64,000 nt of DNA. It comes from Rhizobium indicum. GTDB taxonomy: Bacteria; Pseudomonadota; Alphaproteobacteria; Rhizobiales; Rhizobiaceae. The DNA is taken from the NCBI RefSeq assembly GCF_005862305.2, contig NZ_CP054021.1, positions 1,736,001 to 1,800,000 on the forward strand, read 5' to 3'. Position numbers and translations under genes: made by a program. The first letter of the stretch is position 1. Each line of letters begins with the position of its first letter. Below the pieces are notes generated by a model. It had not been told where the DNA came from. It saw only the letters and a list, made by a program, of their open reading frames with translations, and ran no database searches. Positions 56,301 to 64,000 of this stretch are shown in pieces.

Positions 56301-56456
56301 ATCGACGATCTCCGTGTCATTGCCGGTGATGACCTGCGCCCATCCCGGCTGCACGGCCAGGACCAGCGCCGCAGTGCTCGCCAAACCCGCAAGTCGCAGC
56401 ATGGCCATCCCATGGATTGCCGCTCCACACATCCTTTCGCCCATGCTCGCTCGCAA
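53352..56456 (-). CDS. Autotransporter with repeat-rich passenger and beta-barrel
   Basis: A 1034-residue type Va-like autotransporter. The signal peptide ends near PGWAQ. The passenger (about 42-720) starts with five or six repeats of about 39 residues built on VTVTGAGSTWTN and GTLTIENGG, then has autotransporter-associated beta-strand repeats (GAGTLTLSGANSYGGATTVG). The beta-barrel (about 750-1034) ends ALSVKF, with the aromatic terminal residue needed for outer-membrane insertion. No protease or lipase motif is seen, so an adhesin-like role is likely. The start is uncertain: several ATG codons lie between 56456 and 56400. It is transcribed toward the TetR gene. Confidence 0.92.
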   Translation of the reverse strand: MRASMGERMCGAAIHGMAMLRLAGLASTAALVLAVQPGWAQVITGNDTEIVDGNDPGGAGPGTQPSPWTINTDLLVGDQNGDDAALIIRNGGAVSNDIGVLGVDPGASGTVTVTGAGSTWTNADDLYIGNEGTGTLTIENGGAVDNINGYIGYFSAAASGTVTVTGSGSTWTNSQDLTIGDSGAGTLIISNGGTVNSASGYISNDSTAIGEVIVTGPNSVWSNSTEVSVGTAGAGSLTISNGGSVTGSLGYVGFSTNGSGVVSVTGTGSSWISSSALFVGEFGSGSVTVENGGMISASGVVIADDSGATGTVELVGSAGSGRGVLETGYIDRGAGDAGLVFDGGVLRATGNEANFLGGFNAGDVMLDAGGAFIDTNGFAIGIGTDLQGAGGLTKQGAGTLTLSGANSYGGATTVGAGTLQAGGAGAFVQNGAYAVNGGILDLGGFDLTMGALSGSSGEIAIGGAELKLDQASSSTYGGILSGSGDFTMLGNGTLRLTGNSSGFTGTTTVADGRLIVNGSLGGILMMTGGTLAGSGHLGAVTAGAGATIAPGNSIGTLTIGGNLTFDPSSTYEVEVDPGSTASDLILVTGTAFLNGASVTHVGMNGDYQPFSTYTILTAAGGINGTFGAVTSNYAFLSADLSYDPNNVYLEIERNDISFSDMARTRNQIAAAEAAENLGTGNDIYDAIVTLPDDEPLIQASYDALSGEIHASLKTALITQSLFVREAANERLRSAFGDAGAGVIPIQAFWPGGPELIAADPSDAPVFWSTAFGGASETRTDGNAATLNHQTGGFLAGVDAMFDDVRLGLMAGYSNSQFDPRHRSSSGSSDDYHLGLYAGTQWGGLAFRSGVAHTWHEIETSRRVAIGSFEDRLEASYNAGTLQAFAELGYQFDTAAASFEPFVNLAHVGIRTAGFTEEGGAAALHSSSRMTNTTITTLGLHAEMEIRLGETNATLRGMSGWRHAAGDIVPLSTQAFAGGDAFTVAGVPVAENALVLDAGLDFDLTGSAILGIAYSGQIADNAQQHGVKAALSVKF

Positions 56457-56735
56457 ATCGTCCCCACCGTCATTCGCTCGCGCAGAAATAGACCAATCAA
56501 TTTAAATATTAGTAACCATGTTACTGAAATATTCATCGGCCGCGGGAACAACAGCCTTACGTCGCACGCTTTAGGCGCATGTTTTGACTGGTCCACCGCC
56601 TCTTCACTTTGGTGAAAGCAATATCGTTGGGAATGACTCATCGTCCGGCGGCCATTTTAGGCGCCGATGCCGGCATCTTGCGTCGTCGGCCTACAACACT
56701 TACGGGCAAATGATGGGGCGGCAGCGCCTGTCGCC

Positions 56736-57152
56736 TCAGCTGATCACCATCCATGCGGCAAGCCAGACCCACATGGCGGCAAGCACCAGGTAACCGGCAG
56801 CGAAGATCGGGCTGCGATAACGCAGATCGTTGCTGGTGACATGGATGGCGGCGTGGGCGTAGCGCAGGGCGACGAAGATCCAGGCAAGCCCGACGGTGAC
56901 GATATTGTCGGCGTCCGCGATATAAAGAAGAATGCAGCAGACATGGAAGAGCACAGGCAGTTCGAACTGGTTGGCGAGGCAGTTCTTGACGGCAAGGCTC
57001 TCGGCCGGCTCGTCACGGTTTTCGCGATAATCCGATTTCGCGATGCTGCCGGCGCGGAGCATTTTTGCGCGCCGAAGCCCAAGAAGCGCATAAAGACCAT
57101 AGACCAGGGCCACATGGGCGAGGAGTGGCCAGAAGATTTGATAGCCGGTCAT
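56736..57152 (-). CDS. MAPEG family membrane protein
   Basis: A 138-residue integral membrane protein with four helices of the MAPEG family, which includes microsomal glutathione transferases. RYAHAAIHVTSNDLRYR is the family signature near the third helix, and NQFELPVLFH matches the second-helix motif. The start at 57152 (MTGYQIFWPLLAH) has GGAAA upstream; the open frame back to 57353 is ignored. It lies 163 bases after the preceding membrane-protein gene on the same strand. Activity as a glutathione-dependent enzyme is possible but not shown. Confidence 0.9.
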   Translation of the reverse strand: MTGYQIFWPLLAHVALVYGLYALLGLRRAKMLRAGSIAKSDYRENRDEPAESLAVKNCLANQFELPVLFHVCCILLYIADADNIVTVGLAWIFVALRYAHAAIHVTSNDLRYRSPIFAAGYLVLAAMWVWLAAWMVIS

Positions 57153-57315
57153 GTGTGGCCGTTTCCTTTCCGCTTCCGCTTTCGTCGCGAGCATTAGCCG
57201 AAAGGGGAGCTGGATACCAGCATAGGGCAACGCCCCATCGGCACCTGCGTCGCTAAAGCACGTCGGCACAGGTGTCCCGGCTTTTCGACATGGAGCTGGA
57301 TGGAATAACGGCGCC

Positions 57316-57870
57316 TCAGTCCTGGCGCGGCGAGAGCCAGCGGGCAATGGCAAGCCGGGCGATGACGATGAAACAGATGGCGAGGCTTGCGAATTTCAGC
57401 CGCGTCATCCACGGCAGCAGGTGTGTTGCAAGACTTGCGGACGCCCCCTTGCCGAAGGCCATAAGGCTCGAGATGTTCTCGGCGTAGTCGGCGATGCCGT
57501 AAATGAACGGCAGCAAGTAGACCGCCTTGCCAATGACCGGATGCACCGATTGGCCGAACCACGAACCGACAGGACCGAGCTTGAGGAAGGCGAGGAATAG
57601 CAGCGCCGTCAGCAGTGCCGGAAAGATCAGCTCCGGCCCGAAATACATGGCGCGCAGCAGCCTGGTCGCCGTCTCGTTCTCATCGAGCAGCTTCTGCATG
57701 TGGAAGACCGCCGACTCGTCGTAACCGGCGAAATAGGTGTCGAGCACCGCCTGCCCGGTTTCGTGCTTGAACGGAACGACGAAACCGAAGGTCGTCCAGG
57801 CGAGCACGGCAAGGCAAAGGGCTGCGAGCAGCGCGACGACCCAGAGAGGAATCCCGCTGCCCGCCTTCAT
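57316..57870 (-). CDS. Small membrane protein of unknown function
   Basis: A 184-residue protein with four predicted membrane segments: VALLAALCLAVLAWTTFGFV, a segment around LIFPALLTALLFLAFL, one at AVYLLPFIYGIADYAEN, and LASLAICFIVIARLAIA. A conserved-looking GIADYAENISS stretch lies in the third one. I do not recognise the family. The ATG is only two bases past the guaB stop, so it is very probably co-transcribed and coupled with guaB, though no functional link to purine synthesis is evident. Confidence 0.82.
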   Translation of the reverse strand: MKAGSGIPLWVVALLAALCLAVLAWTTFGFVVPFKHETGQAVLDTYFAGYDESAVFHMQKLLDENETATRLLRAMYFGPELIFPALLTALLFLAFLKLGPVGSWFGQSVHPVIGKAVYLLPFIYGIADYAENISSLMAFGKGASASLATHLLPWMTRLKFASLAICFIVIARLAIARWLSPRQD

Positions 57871-57872
57871 GG

Positions 57873-59369
<1,497 letters not shown>

Positions 59370-59485
59370 TCATTTAATAAAAATGCGACCCTGTCCGGAA
59401 ACGAATCGTCCGCCCCGGCGGTCTGCATGGGTTGCTTGGAAGTTGGCGAGGGCTGGTAACACGTCTATGACAGGAAGGAAATAGC

Positions 59486-59515
59486 AAAAAGCCCGGCCTG
59501 CCCGCCGGGCTCGTC
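59486..59515 (-). terminator. Rho-independent terminator after the metallo-hydrolase gene
   Basis: On the minus strand, AGCCCGGC and GCCGGGCT form an 8-bp stem followed by a run of five T. It lies between the MBL-fold gene and guaB. Confidence 0.85.
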
Positions 59516-59635
59516 ATGGGTGCCATGCGCCAGGAGCATTCCGGGAATAACGCTAGGCAATTTTCTGTCCAGAACGTTGTAAAAACAATATGTTATTGCG
59601 GTTCAGCGCTTCCGTGAAGGCTGAACCGCTTCGGA

Positions 59636-60628
59636 TCAGATGTCGAACTGATAGGTCTTCGGCACGAAACGGTACCCGCCATCCTGCCGCTCGACGAAGC
59701 CGACTGCCGGGAACGGCATGTGGTAGCCAAGGAAGGCGATCTTTTCGCTCGCAATCATCTCGAAAACCTTGCGGCGGGTGGCGGCTGCCTGCGTCTTGTC
59801 CATGTCGAAGCGCACCTCCCAATCCGGCCGCAGCAGCGACAGGATATAGTGGTTGGCGGTATCGCCCGTGAGCACAAGGCGCTTGCCCTCGGATTCGACG
59901 TGGAACACCATATGTCCCGGTGAGTGGCCGGCCGCCAGCATCGCCGTTATGCCGGGTGCAAAGCTATCACCCTCCTTGAGGAAAGTGGTCTTTTCGGCAA
60001 GCGGCACCACATTGGCGAGCACCGCCTTGTGACCGCCCTCAGCCGGCGTACCCTCACGCGCCTTGTCCGACCAGAAGTCATATTCGGCCTGGCCGACGAC
60101 ATAGCGGGCATTCTTGAAGGCAGCAGCACCGTCTTCCATCAGGCCACCAATATGATCGCCGTGCAGATGGGTGAGCGCCACCAACGTGACGTCGTCGGCC
60201 GAATATCCCGCCGCCTTCAGGCCTTCGGTCAGTTGGCCGGCCCCACGTGCGCGGCCGCCAGCGCCGAAGCCGGTATCGACGAGGATGACATCCGAACCGG
60301 TATCGATGAGAGCCGGCATATAGCCGTTCATGAACTTGTCGGCCGGCAGGAAGTTTGCGGTCAGCAATGCCTTGACGGTTTCGGGATCCTGATTGGTGCC
60401 GAAGGTTTCATAGGGCTTTTCGACAATGCTGGTGCCGTCACGGACGACGGTGAACTTATAGGAACCGAGCTTGAATTGATTGATCTCGGGCAAAAGCGTT
60501 CCATCCATATGATTGCTTTCTCCAGTTGCGGCCGCTTCGGCCTTCTCTCTTAAAATGACCGGCGCCGCCAGCAGGCCAAGGCCTGCGGCAAAAAGGGTAC
60601 GTCGTTTTATTCCCGATGAAATTGCCAT
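59636..60628 (-). CDS. Exported metallo-beta-lactamase-fold hydrolase
   Basis: A 330-residue MBL-fold protein. The zinc motif THLHGDHIGG has the full HxHxDH set (154-159), and further ligands are in AGHSPGHMVF and LTGDTANH. The N-terminus (SGIKRRTLFAAGLGLLAAPV) has a twin-arginine pair before a hydrophobic segment, so export by Tat is likely, consistent with a folded zinc enzyme. Periplasmic lactonase or related hydrolase activity is possible; quorum-signal lactonases share this fold, but substrate cannot be told. It is divergent from the MFS gene, with 250 bases between. Confidence 0.9.
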   Translation of the reverse strand: MAISSGIKRRTLFAAGLGLLAAPVILREKAEAAATGESNHMDGTLLPEINQFKLGSYKFTVVRDGTSIVEKPYETFGTNQDPETVKALLTANFLPADKFMNGYMPALIDTGSDVILVDTGFGAGGRARGAGQLTEGLKAAGYSADDVTLVALTHLHGDHIGGLMEDGAAAFKNARYVVGQAEYDFWSDKAREGTPAEGGHKAVLANVVPLAEKTTFLKEGDSFAPGITAMLAAGHSPGHMVFHVESEGKRLVLTGDTANHYILSLLRPDWEVRFDMDKTQAAATRRKVFEMIASEKIAFLGYHMPFPAVGFVERQDGGYRFVPKTYQFDI

Positions 60629-60878
60629 ATGTCCATCCTCTTATGACGTGCGGTGCGTCGCCGCACGGCCCCAGTGTCGATTCCGACCGGATTTCTTGCC
60701 CCGGCCAAGTAAACATATGTCAATCTTGACTGGCGACGTTGTTGCGCAAGCCGTCTCACGCAGACGTGAAGCAAACGTGTCGTCGACCCGGATTTGGGGA
60801 TTGGCAGAACCCGCCACTGGGACTAAACAGCACGGGCCTTTCCAGCTCCAATCCGCTGCCCCATCAAGGCTCCCGCCT

Positions 60879-62303
60879 ATGAATCGCATCGTCCCGCTGA
60901 TCCTCGCCGTCGCCCTTTTCATGGAACAGATGGACTCCACCGTCATTGCGACGGCGCTGCCGGCGATCGCGGCGGATTTGCATGTCGGGCCAATCACGCT
61001 GAAGCTGGCGCTGACCTCCTACATGGTGGCGCTTGCGGTATTCATACCGGTCAGCGGCTGGATGGCCGACAGGTTCGGCGCCAAGAAGATCTTCCGGCTT
61101 GCCATCTCAGTCTTCGTCATCGGCTCGATCCTCTGCGCAATCTCGTCCAACCTCGTCGAATTCGTGCTTGCGCGCTTCCTCCAGGGCATGGGCGGCGCGA
61201 TGATGACGCCCGTCGGCCGCCTCGTGCTGGTGCGTACCACGAAGCGCAGCGATCTGGTCTCGGCCATGGCGCTGCTCACCATCCCCGCACTTGTCGGCCC
61301 GCTCACCGGACCGCCGCTCGGCGGCTTCATCACCACCTATTTCAGCTGGCACTGGATCTTCCTGATCAACGTGCCGGTCGGCATCATCGGCATCTGGCTT
61401 GCGACGATTTTTCTGCCGGAGGTGGAAGCGACGGCGCCGCCGCGGCTCGATTTCACCGGTTTCGTGCTGACCTCGCTTTCGGCCGCGGGTGTCGTCTTCG
61501 GCCTGTCGGTGGTCAGTCTGCCAGCCCTGCCCCCGATCATAGGCATCACCGCCACCTTGATCGGCGTGCTTTGCGGCTTTCTCTATATGCGCCATGCCAA
61601 GCGGCATCCGGCGCCGATCCTCAACCTCAACCTGTTCAAGAACCCGACGTTTCGAACCTCCACCTTGGGCGGCACGCTCTTCCGTATCTGCGTCGGCGCC
61701 ATGCCCTTCCTGACGCCGCTGATGCTGCAGCTCGGCTTCGGGCTGACGCCGTTCCAATCCGGCCTCATCACCTTTGCCGGCGCAATCGGGGCGATCACCA
61801 CCAAGTTCATGGCGAAGCGCGTCTTCGCCGCCGCCGGCTTCCGCACCACGCTTCTCGGCGCCGCCATGGTCACGACCCTGGTGACTGTCGTCACTGGCCT
61901 GTTCACACCGTCGACGCCGCATCTCGTCATCATCGGCGTGCTGCTGCTCGGCGGCTTCTCCCGCTCCTTCATGTTCACCGGCGTCAATGCGCTTGCCTTC
62001 GCCGATATCGAAGATTCGGAAGCGAGCCAAGCGACATCGATGAGCTCGGTGATGCAGCAGATCAGCCTGGCGCTTGGCGTCGCACTCGCCGCCGCGATCC
62101 TCGAGAGCTCGATCTATTTCCGCGGCGAAGCGCTGCAGGTGGCCGATTTCCACCTTGCCTTCTACATCATTGCCGGACTGACGGTCATTGCGACCATTCC
62201 CTTCATCCGGATGGACCGCAATGCCGGCGCACTCGTTTCCGGCCACCGCTTGAAGACGATGACGGCAGCAACTGTCGAAGCCGAACAGCACGCGGTGAAA
62301 TAA
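60879..62303 (+). CDS. MFS drug efflux transporter, DHA2-like
   Basis: A 474-residue major facilitator protein with about 14 membrane helices, as in the drug:H+ antiporter-2 family. MDSTVIATALPAIAADL is motif D1-like, GWMADRFGAKKIFR is motif A, and ALVGPLTGPPLGGFI is motif C, which marks exporters. The start at 60879 (MNRIVPLILAVALF) begins directly with helix 1; the open frame further upstream lacks homology. No membrane-fusion partner is nearby, so it should act alone at the inner membrane. The stop TAA runs straight into a family A repeat. Confidence 0.93.
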   Translation: MNRIVPLILAVALFMEQMDSTVIATALPAIAADLHVGPITLKLALTSYMVALAVFIPVSGWMADRFGAKKIFRLAISVFVIGSILCAISSNLVEFVLARFLQGMGGAMMTPVGRLVLVRTTKRSDLVSAMALLTIPALVGPLTGPPLGGFITTYFSWHWIFLINVPVGIIGIWLATIFLPEVEATAPPRLDFTGFVLTSLSAAGVVFGLSVVSLPALPPIIGITATLIGVLCGFLYMRHAKRHPAPILNLNLFKNPTFRTSTLGGTLFRICVGAMPFLTPLMLQLGFGLTPFQSGLITFAGAIGAITTKFMAKRVFAAAGFRTTLLGAAMVTTLVTVVTGLFTPSTPHLVIIGVLLLGGFSRSFMFTGVNALAFADIEDSEASQATSMSSVMQQISLALGVALAAAILESSIYFRGEALQVADFHLAFYIIAGLTVIATIPFIRMDRNAGALVSGHRLKTMTAATVEAEQHAVK

Positions 62304-62304
62304 A

Positions 62305-62349
62305 GCATGCGCGCAAAAGTGTGCAGCGGTTTTGCGGTAACGACATGCG
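62305..62349. repeat. Dispersed palindromic repeat, family A (copy 5)
   Basis: GCATGCGCGCAAAAGTGTGC to TAACGACATGCG, directly after the MFS stop codon, followed at 62361-62402 by module B with a single AGGAGCGAATCTGAAAGAT unit. Confidence 0.8.
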
Positions 62350-62413
62350 TGGAAACAAAGAGCTAAAGCTCGAGGAGCGAATCTGAAAGATTGCGACGAG
62401 CTTTTGGCAGCTG

Positions 62414-62797
62414 CTACCGCGGGTTTTCGCAGACTGCAGAGAGCTTGTTGCCGTCGAGGTCACGCACATAGGCGGTATAGAAATGGGCATGGTAGGAGCG
62501 CAGGCCGGGCTCACCCTCATCCACGGCGCCTGCCGCGATTGCCGCCGCATGGAAGGCATCGACATCCGCCCGTGTTTCGGCTGCAAGCGCCACCATGGCG
62601 CCATTGCCTGAGGTCGCCCTGCGGTGATTGAACGGCGTCACCACCCAGAAGCGGCAGCGCGTATCACCCTCGGCGGCATAGCCGATTTCCTCTTCGGAAG
62701 AGCGCTGGCGGCGATAGCCGAGGGGAGACAGCACGGCATCATAAAAATGCCCTGCGCGATAGAGGTCGTTGGTTCCGAGCGTGACGTAAAGAAGCAT
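62414..62797 (-). CDS. VOC-family protein (glyoxalase/bleomycin resistance fold)
   Basis: A 127-residue protein of the vicinal-oxygen-chelate superfamily. It starts MLLYVTLGTNDLYRAGHFYD and continues with ALLSPLGYRR-like spacing (VLSPLGYRR), then HAHFYTAYVRDLDGNKLSAVC, the final beta-strand that usually holds the metal-binding Glu; here the residue after LDGNKL is Ser-Ala-Val, so the ligand set may be incomplete. Such proteins are metal-dependent lyases, dioxygenases or antibiotic-binding proteins. Function unassigned. Convergent with the MFS gene. Confidence 0.9.
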   Translation of the reverse strand: MLLYVTLGTNDLYRAGHFYDAVLSPLGYRRQRSSEEEIGYAAEGDTRCRFWVVTPFNHRRATSGNGAMVALAAETRADVDAFHAAAIAAGAVDEGEPGLRSYHAHFYTAYVRDLDGNKLSAVCENPR

Positions 62798-62816
62798 GGG
62801 ATCAGCGGTTCAATCC

Positions 62817-62920
62817 TTACAGCGCCGCGCGTCCTTTCAGACGCGCAAAGGACGCGGCGACGCTTTCCATTGCTGCATATCTTATCCTTAAATCGATACC
62901 GTTTTAAGGAGTTATGCAGT
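62817..62920. repeat. Dispersed intergenic repeat, family D (copy 2)
   Basis: Matches 27000-27107: the block GCCGCGCGTCCTTTC, then AGACGCGCAAAG, then TTGCTGCATA, and a final hairpin CCTTAAATCG with CGTTTTAAGG ending TATGCAGT. It lies between rlmE and the VOC gene. Confidence 0.75.
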
Positions 62921-62954
62921 CGATCGCCATCATCCGTCAGGACCGGCCCGAAGA

Positions 62955-63674
62955 TCAAGCTTCTTCAGCGTCGCCTTCGGCCTTGCGCCCCTTGAACCCC
63001 TTGGCCAGCAGGAACATCTCGACCGATTCGGCGCGCGACGAGTTCGGTTTGACATGGACGACCTGGCGGAAGTTCTGCTTCAGCATGGCGAGTAGCTCAC
63101 GCTCGGTGCCGCCCTGAAAGGTCTTGGTGAGGAAGTGCCCGCCTTCCCCCAGGACTTCGACGGCGAAATGTGCCGCGACTTCGCAGAGATGCATGGTGCG
63201 CAGATGATCGGTGCGATGGTGGCCGGTGGTGGGCGCCGCCATGTCCGAGATGACGAGATCAGGCGTGCCGCCGACGGCCTCCAACAGCTTTTCCGGCGCA
63301 CTGGGATCGAGGAAATCGAGCTGCAGGATCTTGACCCCCGGCAGCTGGGTCATTTCAAGGAAATCGATCGCAGCCACACGAATATCATCATCTGTCGAGC
63401 CGGTGACCTTGGCTGCGATCTGCGACCAGCTGCCCGGCGCAGCGCCGAGATCGATGATGCGCCTGGCGCCGCGCAGGATATGATGTTTCTCGTCGATCTC
63501 CAGCAGCTTGAAGGCGGCCCGGGCGCGATAGCCTTCAAGCTGGGCGCGCTGCACATAGGGATCGTTGATGTGACGCTCCAGCCATTGGCGGGAGGAGGCC
63601 TTCATCTTCTTGTTTTTGACGCGCTGGCCGAGTTTGCGGCCGGTGCGGTTTCCCGCGATCGGTGCCTTGGTCAT
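62955..63674 (-). CDS. rlmE: 23S rRNA (uridine-2552-2'-O)-methyltransferase
   Basis: A 239-residue FtsJ/RrmJ-type enzyme that methylates U2552 in the ribosomal A loop. The SAM motif is [11 protein letters not shown] (75-85), the catalytic Lys56 is in [11 protein letters not shown], and the later tetrad residues are in [12 protein letters not shown] and LTKTFQGG. The N-terminus has a basic extension (about 25 residues) common in alpha-proteobacteria. It starts 14 bases after the ppx/gppA stop on the same strand, forming a two-gene unit. A gppA-rlmE pair is usual in Rhizobiales. Confidence 0.96.
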   Translation of the reverse strand: MTKAPIAGNRTGRKLGQRVKNKKMKASSRQWLERHINDPYVQRAQLEGYRARAAFKLLEIDEKHHILRGARRIIDLGAAPGSWSQIAAKVTGSTDDDIRVAAIDFLEMTQLPGVKILQLDFLDPSAPEKLLEAVGGTPDLVISDMAAPTTGHHRTDHLRTMHLCEVAAHFAVEVLGEGGHFLTKTFQGGTERELLAMLKQNFRQVVHVKPNSSRAESVEMFLLAKGFKGRKAEGDAEEA

Positions 63675-63688
63675 GCCTATTCCTTATC

Positions 63689-64000
63689 TCACGATCTCAC
63701 GCGCTGGCCGCGGCGGTTGCGATTGCGCCGCCACACGCCGTCATCGGCCATCATGTCGGTGAGCAGGCCTTCCCTCAAGCCGCGATCGGCAACCCGCATG
63801 CGCGGGCTCGGCCAGCGGCGGCGGATCGCCTCGAGAATGGCGCAGCCGGCGAGCACCAGATCGGCCCGGTCAGGCCCGATGCAGGGATTAGCGGCGCGGC
63901 TTGCGAAATCCCAGGAGAGAAGCTTTGCCTGCATGGCGGAGACCTCATCGTCGGACAGCCAGATGCCATCGACCTTGCGCCGGTCATAACGCGGTAGGTC
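63689..64000 (-). CDS. Ppx/GppA phosphatase, C-terminal end only
   Basis: The frame is open to the last base of the window, so only the last 103 residues are present. The visible part (LPRYDRRKVDGIWLSDDEVS, then ADLVLAGCAILEAIRRRW and MRVADRGLREGLLTDMM) matches the end of the exopolyphosphatase/guanosine-pentaphosphate phosphatase domain, where VADRGLREGLL is highly conserved. It ends with a basic tail. It precedes rlmE by 14 bases. Whether it acts on polyphosphate or pppGpp cannot be decided from this fragment. Confidence 0.9.
   Translation of the reverse strand, partial: DLPRYDRRKVDGIWLSDDEVSAMQAKLLSWDFASRAANPCIGPDRADLVLAGCAILEAIRRRWPSPRMRVADRGLREGLLTDMMADDGVWRRNRNRRGQRVRS

Overview
The window is a typical stretch of alpha-proteobacterial chromosome. 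GC content is high, genes are densely packed on both strands, and gene content points to Rhizobium, most likely the R. leguminosarum/R. etli group. Evidence for that placement is the groESL operon with a CIRCE operator, the hisS-hisZ-hisG order, a plant-type glutamate-cysteine ligase, a protein resembling the rhizobial lipid A oxidase LpxQ, and several families of short palindromic intergenic repeats. There is no rRNA, tRNA, transposase, phage gene or CRISPR array that I can support.

Layout. 0-1.5 kb: end of a PepSY membrane protein gene plus a copper-uptake-associated protein. 1.6-9.4 kb: patatin, rsmD and rluB (with a large repetitive tail) on the minus strand, tadA divergent, a lipoprotein, then ileS. 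9.7-12.3 kb: a Phd/VapC toxin-antitoxin pair, ribF and a HAD phosphatase. 12.6-14.8 kb: groES-groEL. 15-17.3 kb: a PAS-like protein, a glutathione transferase and a DoxX protein. 17.4-21 kb: hisS-hisZ-hisG, split by a long inverted repeat. 21-26 kb: small metal-related secreted proteins, an aldo/keto reductase, a HAD hydrolase and tag. 26.2-28.7 kb: an envelope cluster of two L,D-transpeptidases and an LpxQ-like barrel. 29.2-34.5 kb: glcD-glcE-glcF (glycolate oxidase) with a divergent LysR regulator. 34.5-36.6 kb: an S-adenosylhomocysteine hydrolase-like protein with its own LysR gene. 36.9-41.3 kb: Nudix, Pit phosphate transporter, rsmE, gshA. 41.3-42.2 kb: an orphan protein with two HARP-like motifs.

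42.3-49.7 kb is a coherent carbohydrate/polyol catabolic locus. A LacI repressor and an IolE-like isomerase run leftward. Rightward run a periplasmic binding protein, permease, single-domain ATPase, hydroxypyruvate-isomerase-like protein, Gfo/Idh/MocA dehydrogenase and a truncated RpiR-type HTH protein. Three 14-bp operator-like repeats lie on the rightward promoter. 49.9-53.1 kb holds a DUF937 protein, a DUF1127 protein facing a LsrB/VtlR-like LysR regulator, and a TetR regulator. 53.4-56.5 kb is a large autotransporter. 56.7-64 kb has guaB with two small membrane-protein genes, a secreted metallo-beta-lactamase-fold protein, an MFS pump, a VOC protein, rlmE and the end of a ppx/gppA gene.

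The most unusual items are the HARP-motif orphan, the tandem operators of the LacI locus, the truncated RpiR protein, the short SAHH-like paralogue with a dedicated regulator, the 150-bp repeats in the RluB tail, and bipartite palindromic repeats inserted inside two apparent operons. No clearly new multi-gene system is proven; the items above are the best candidates. All functions are read from sequence by recognition, without database searches.
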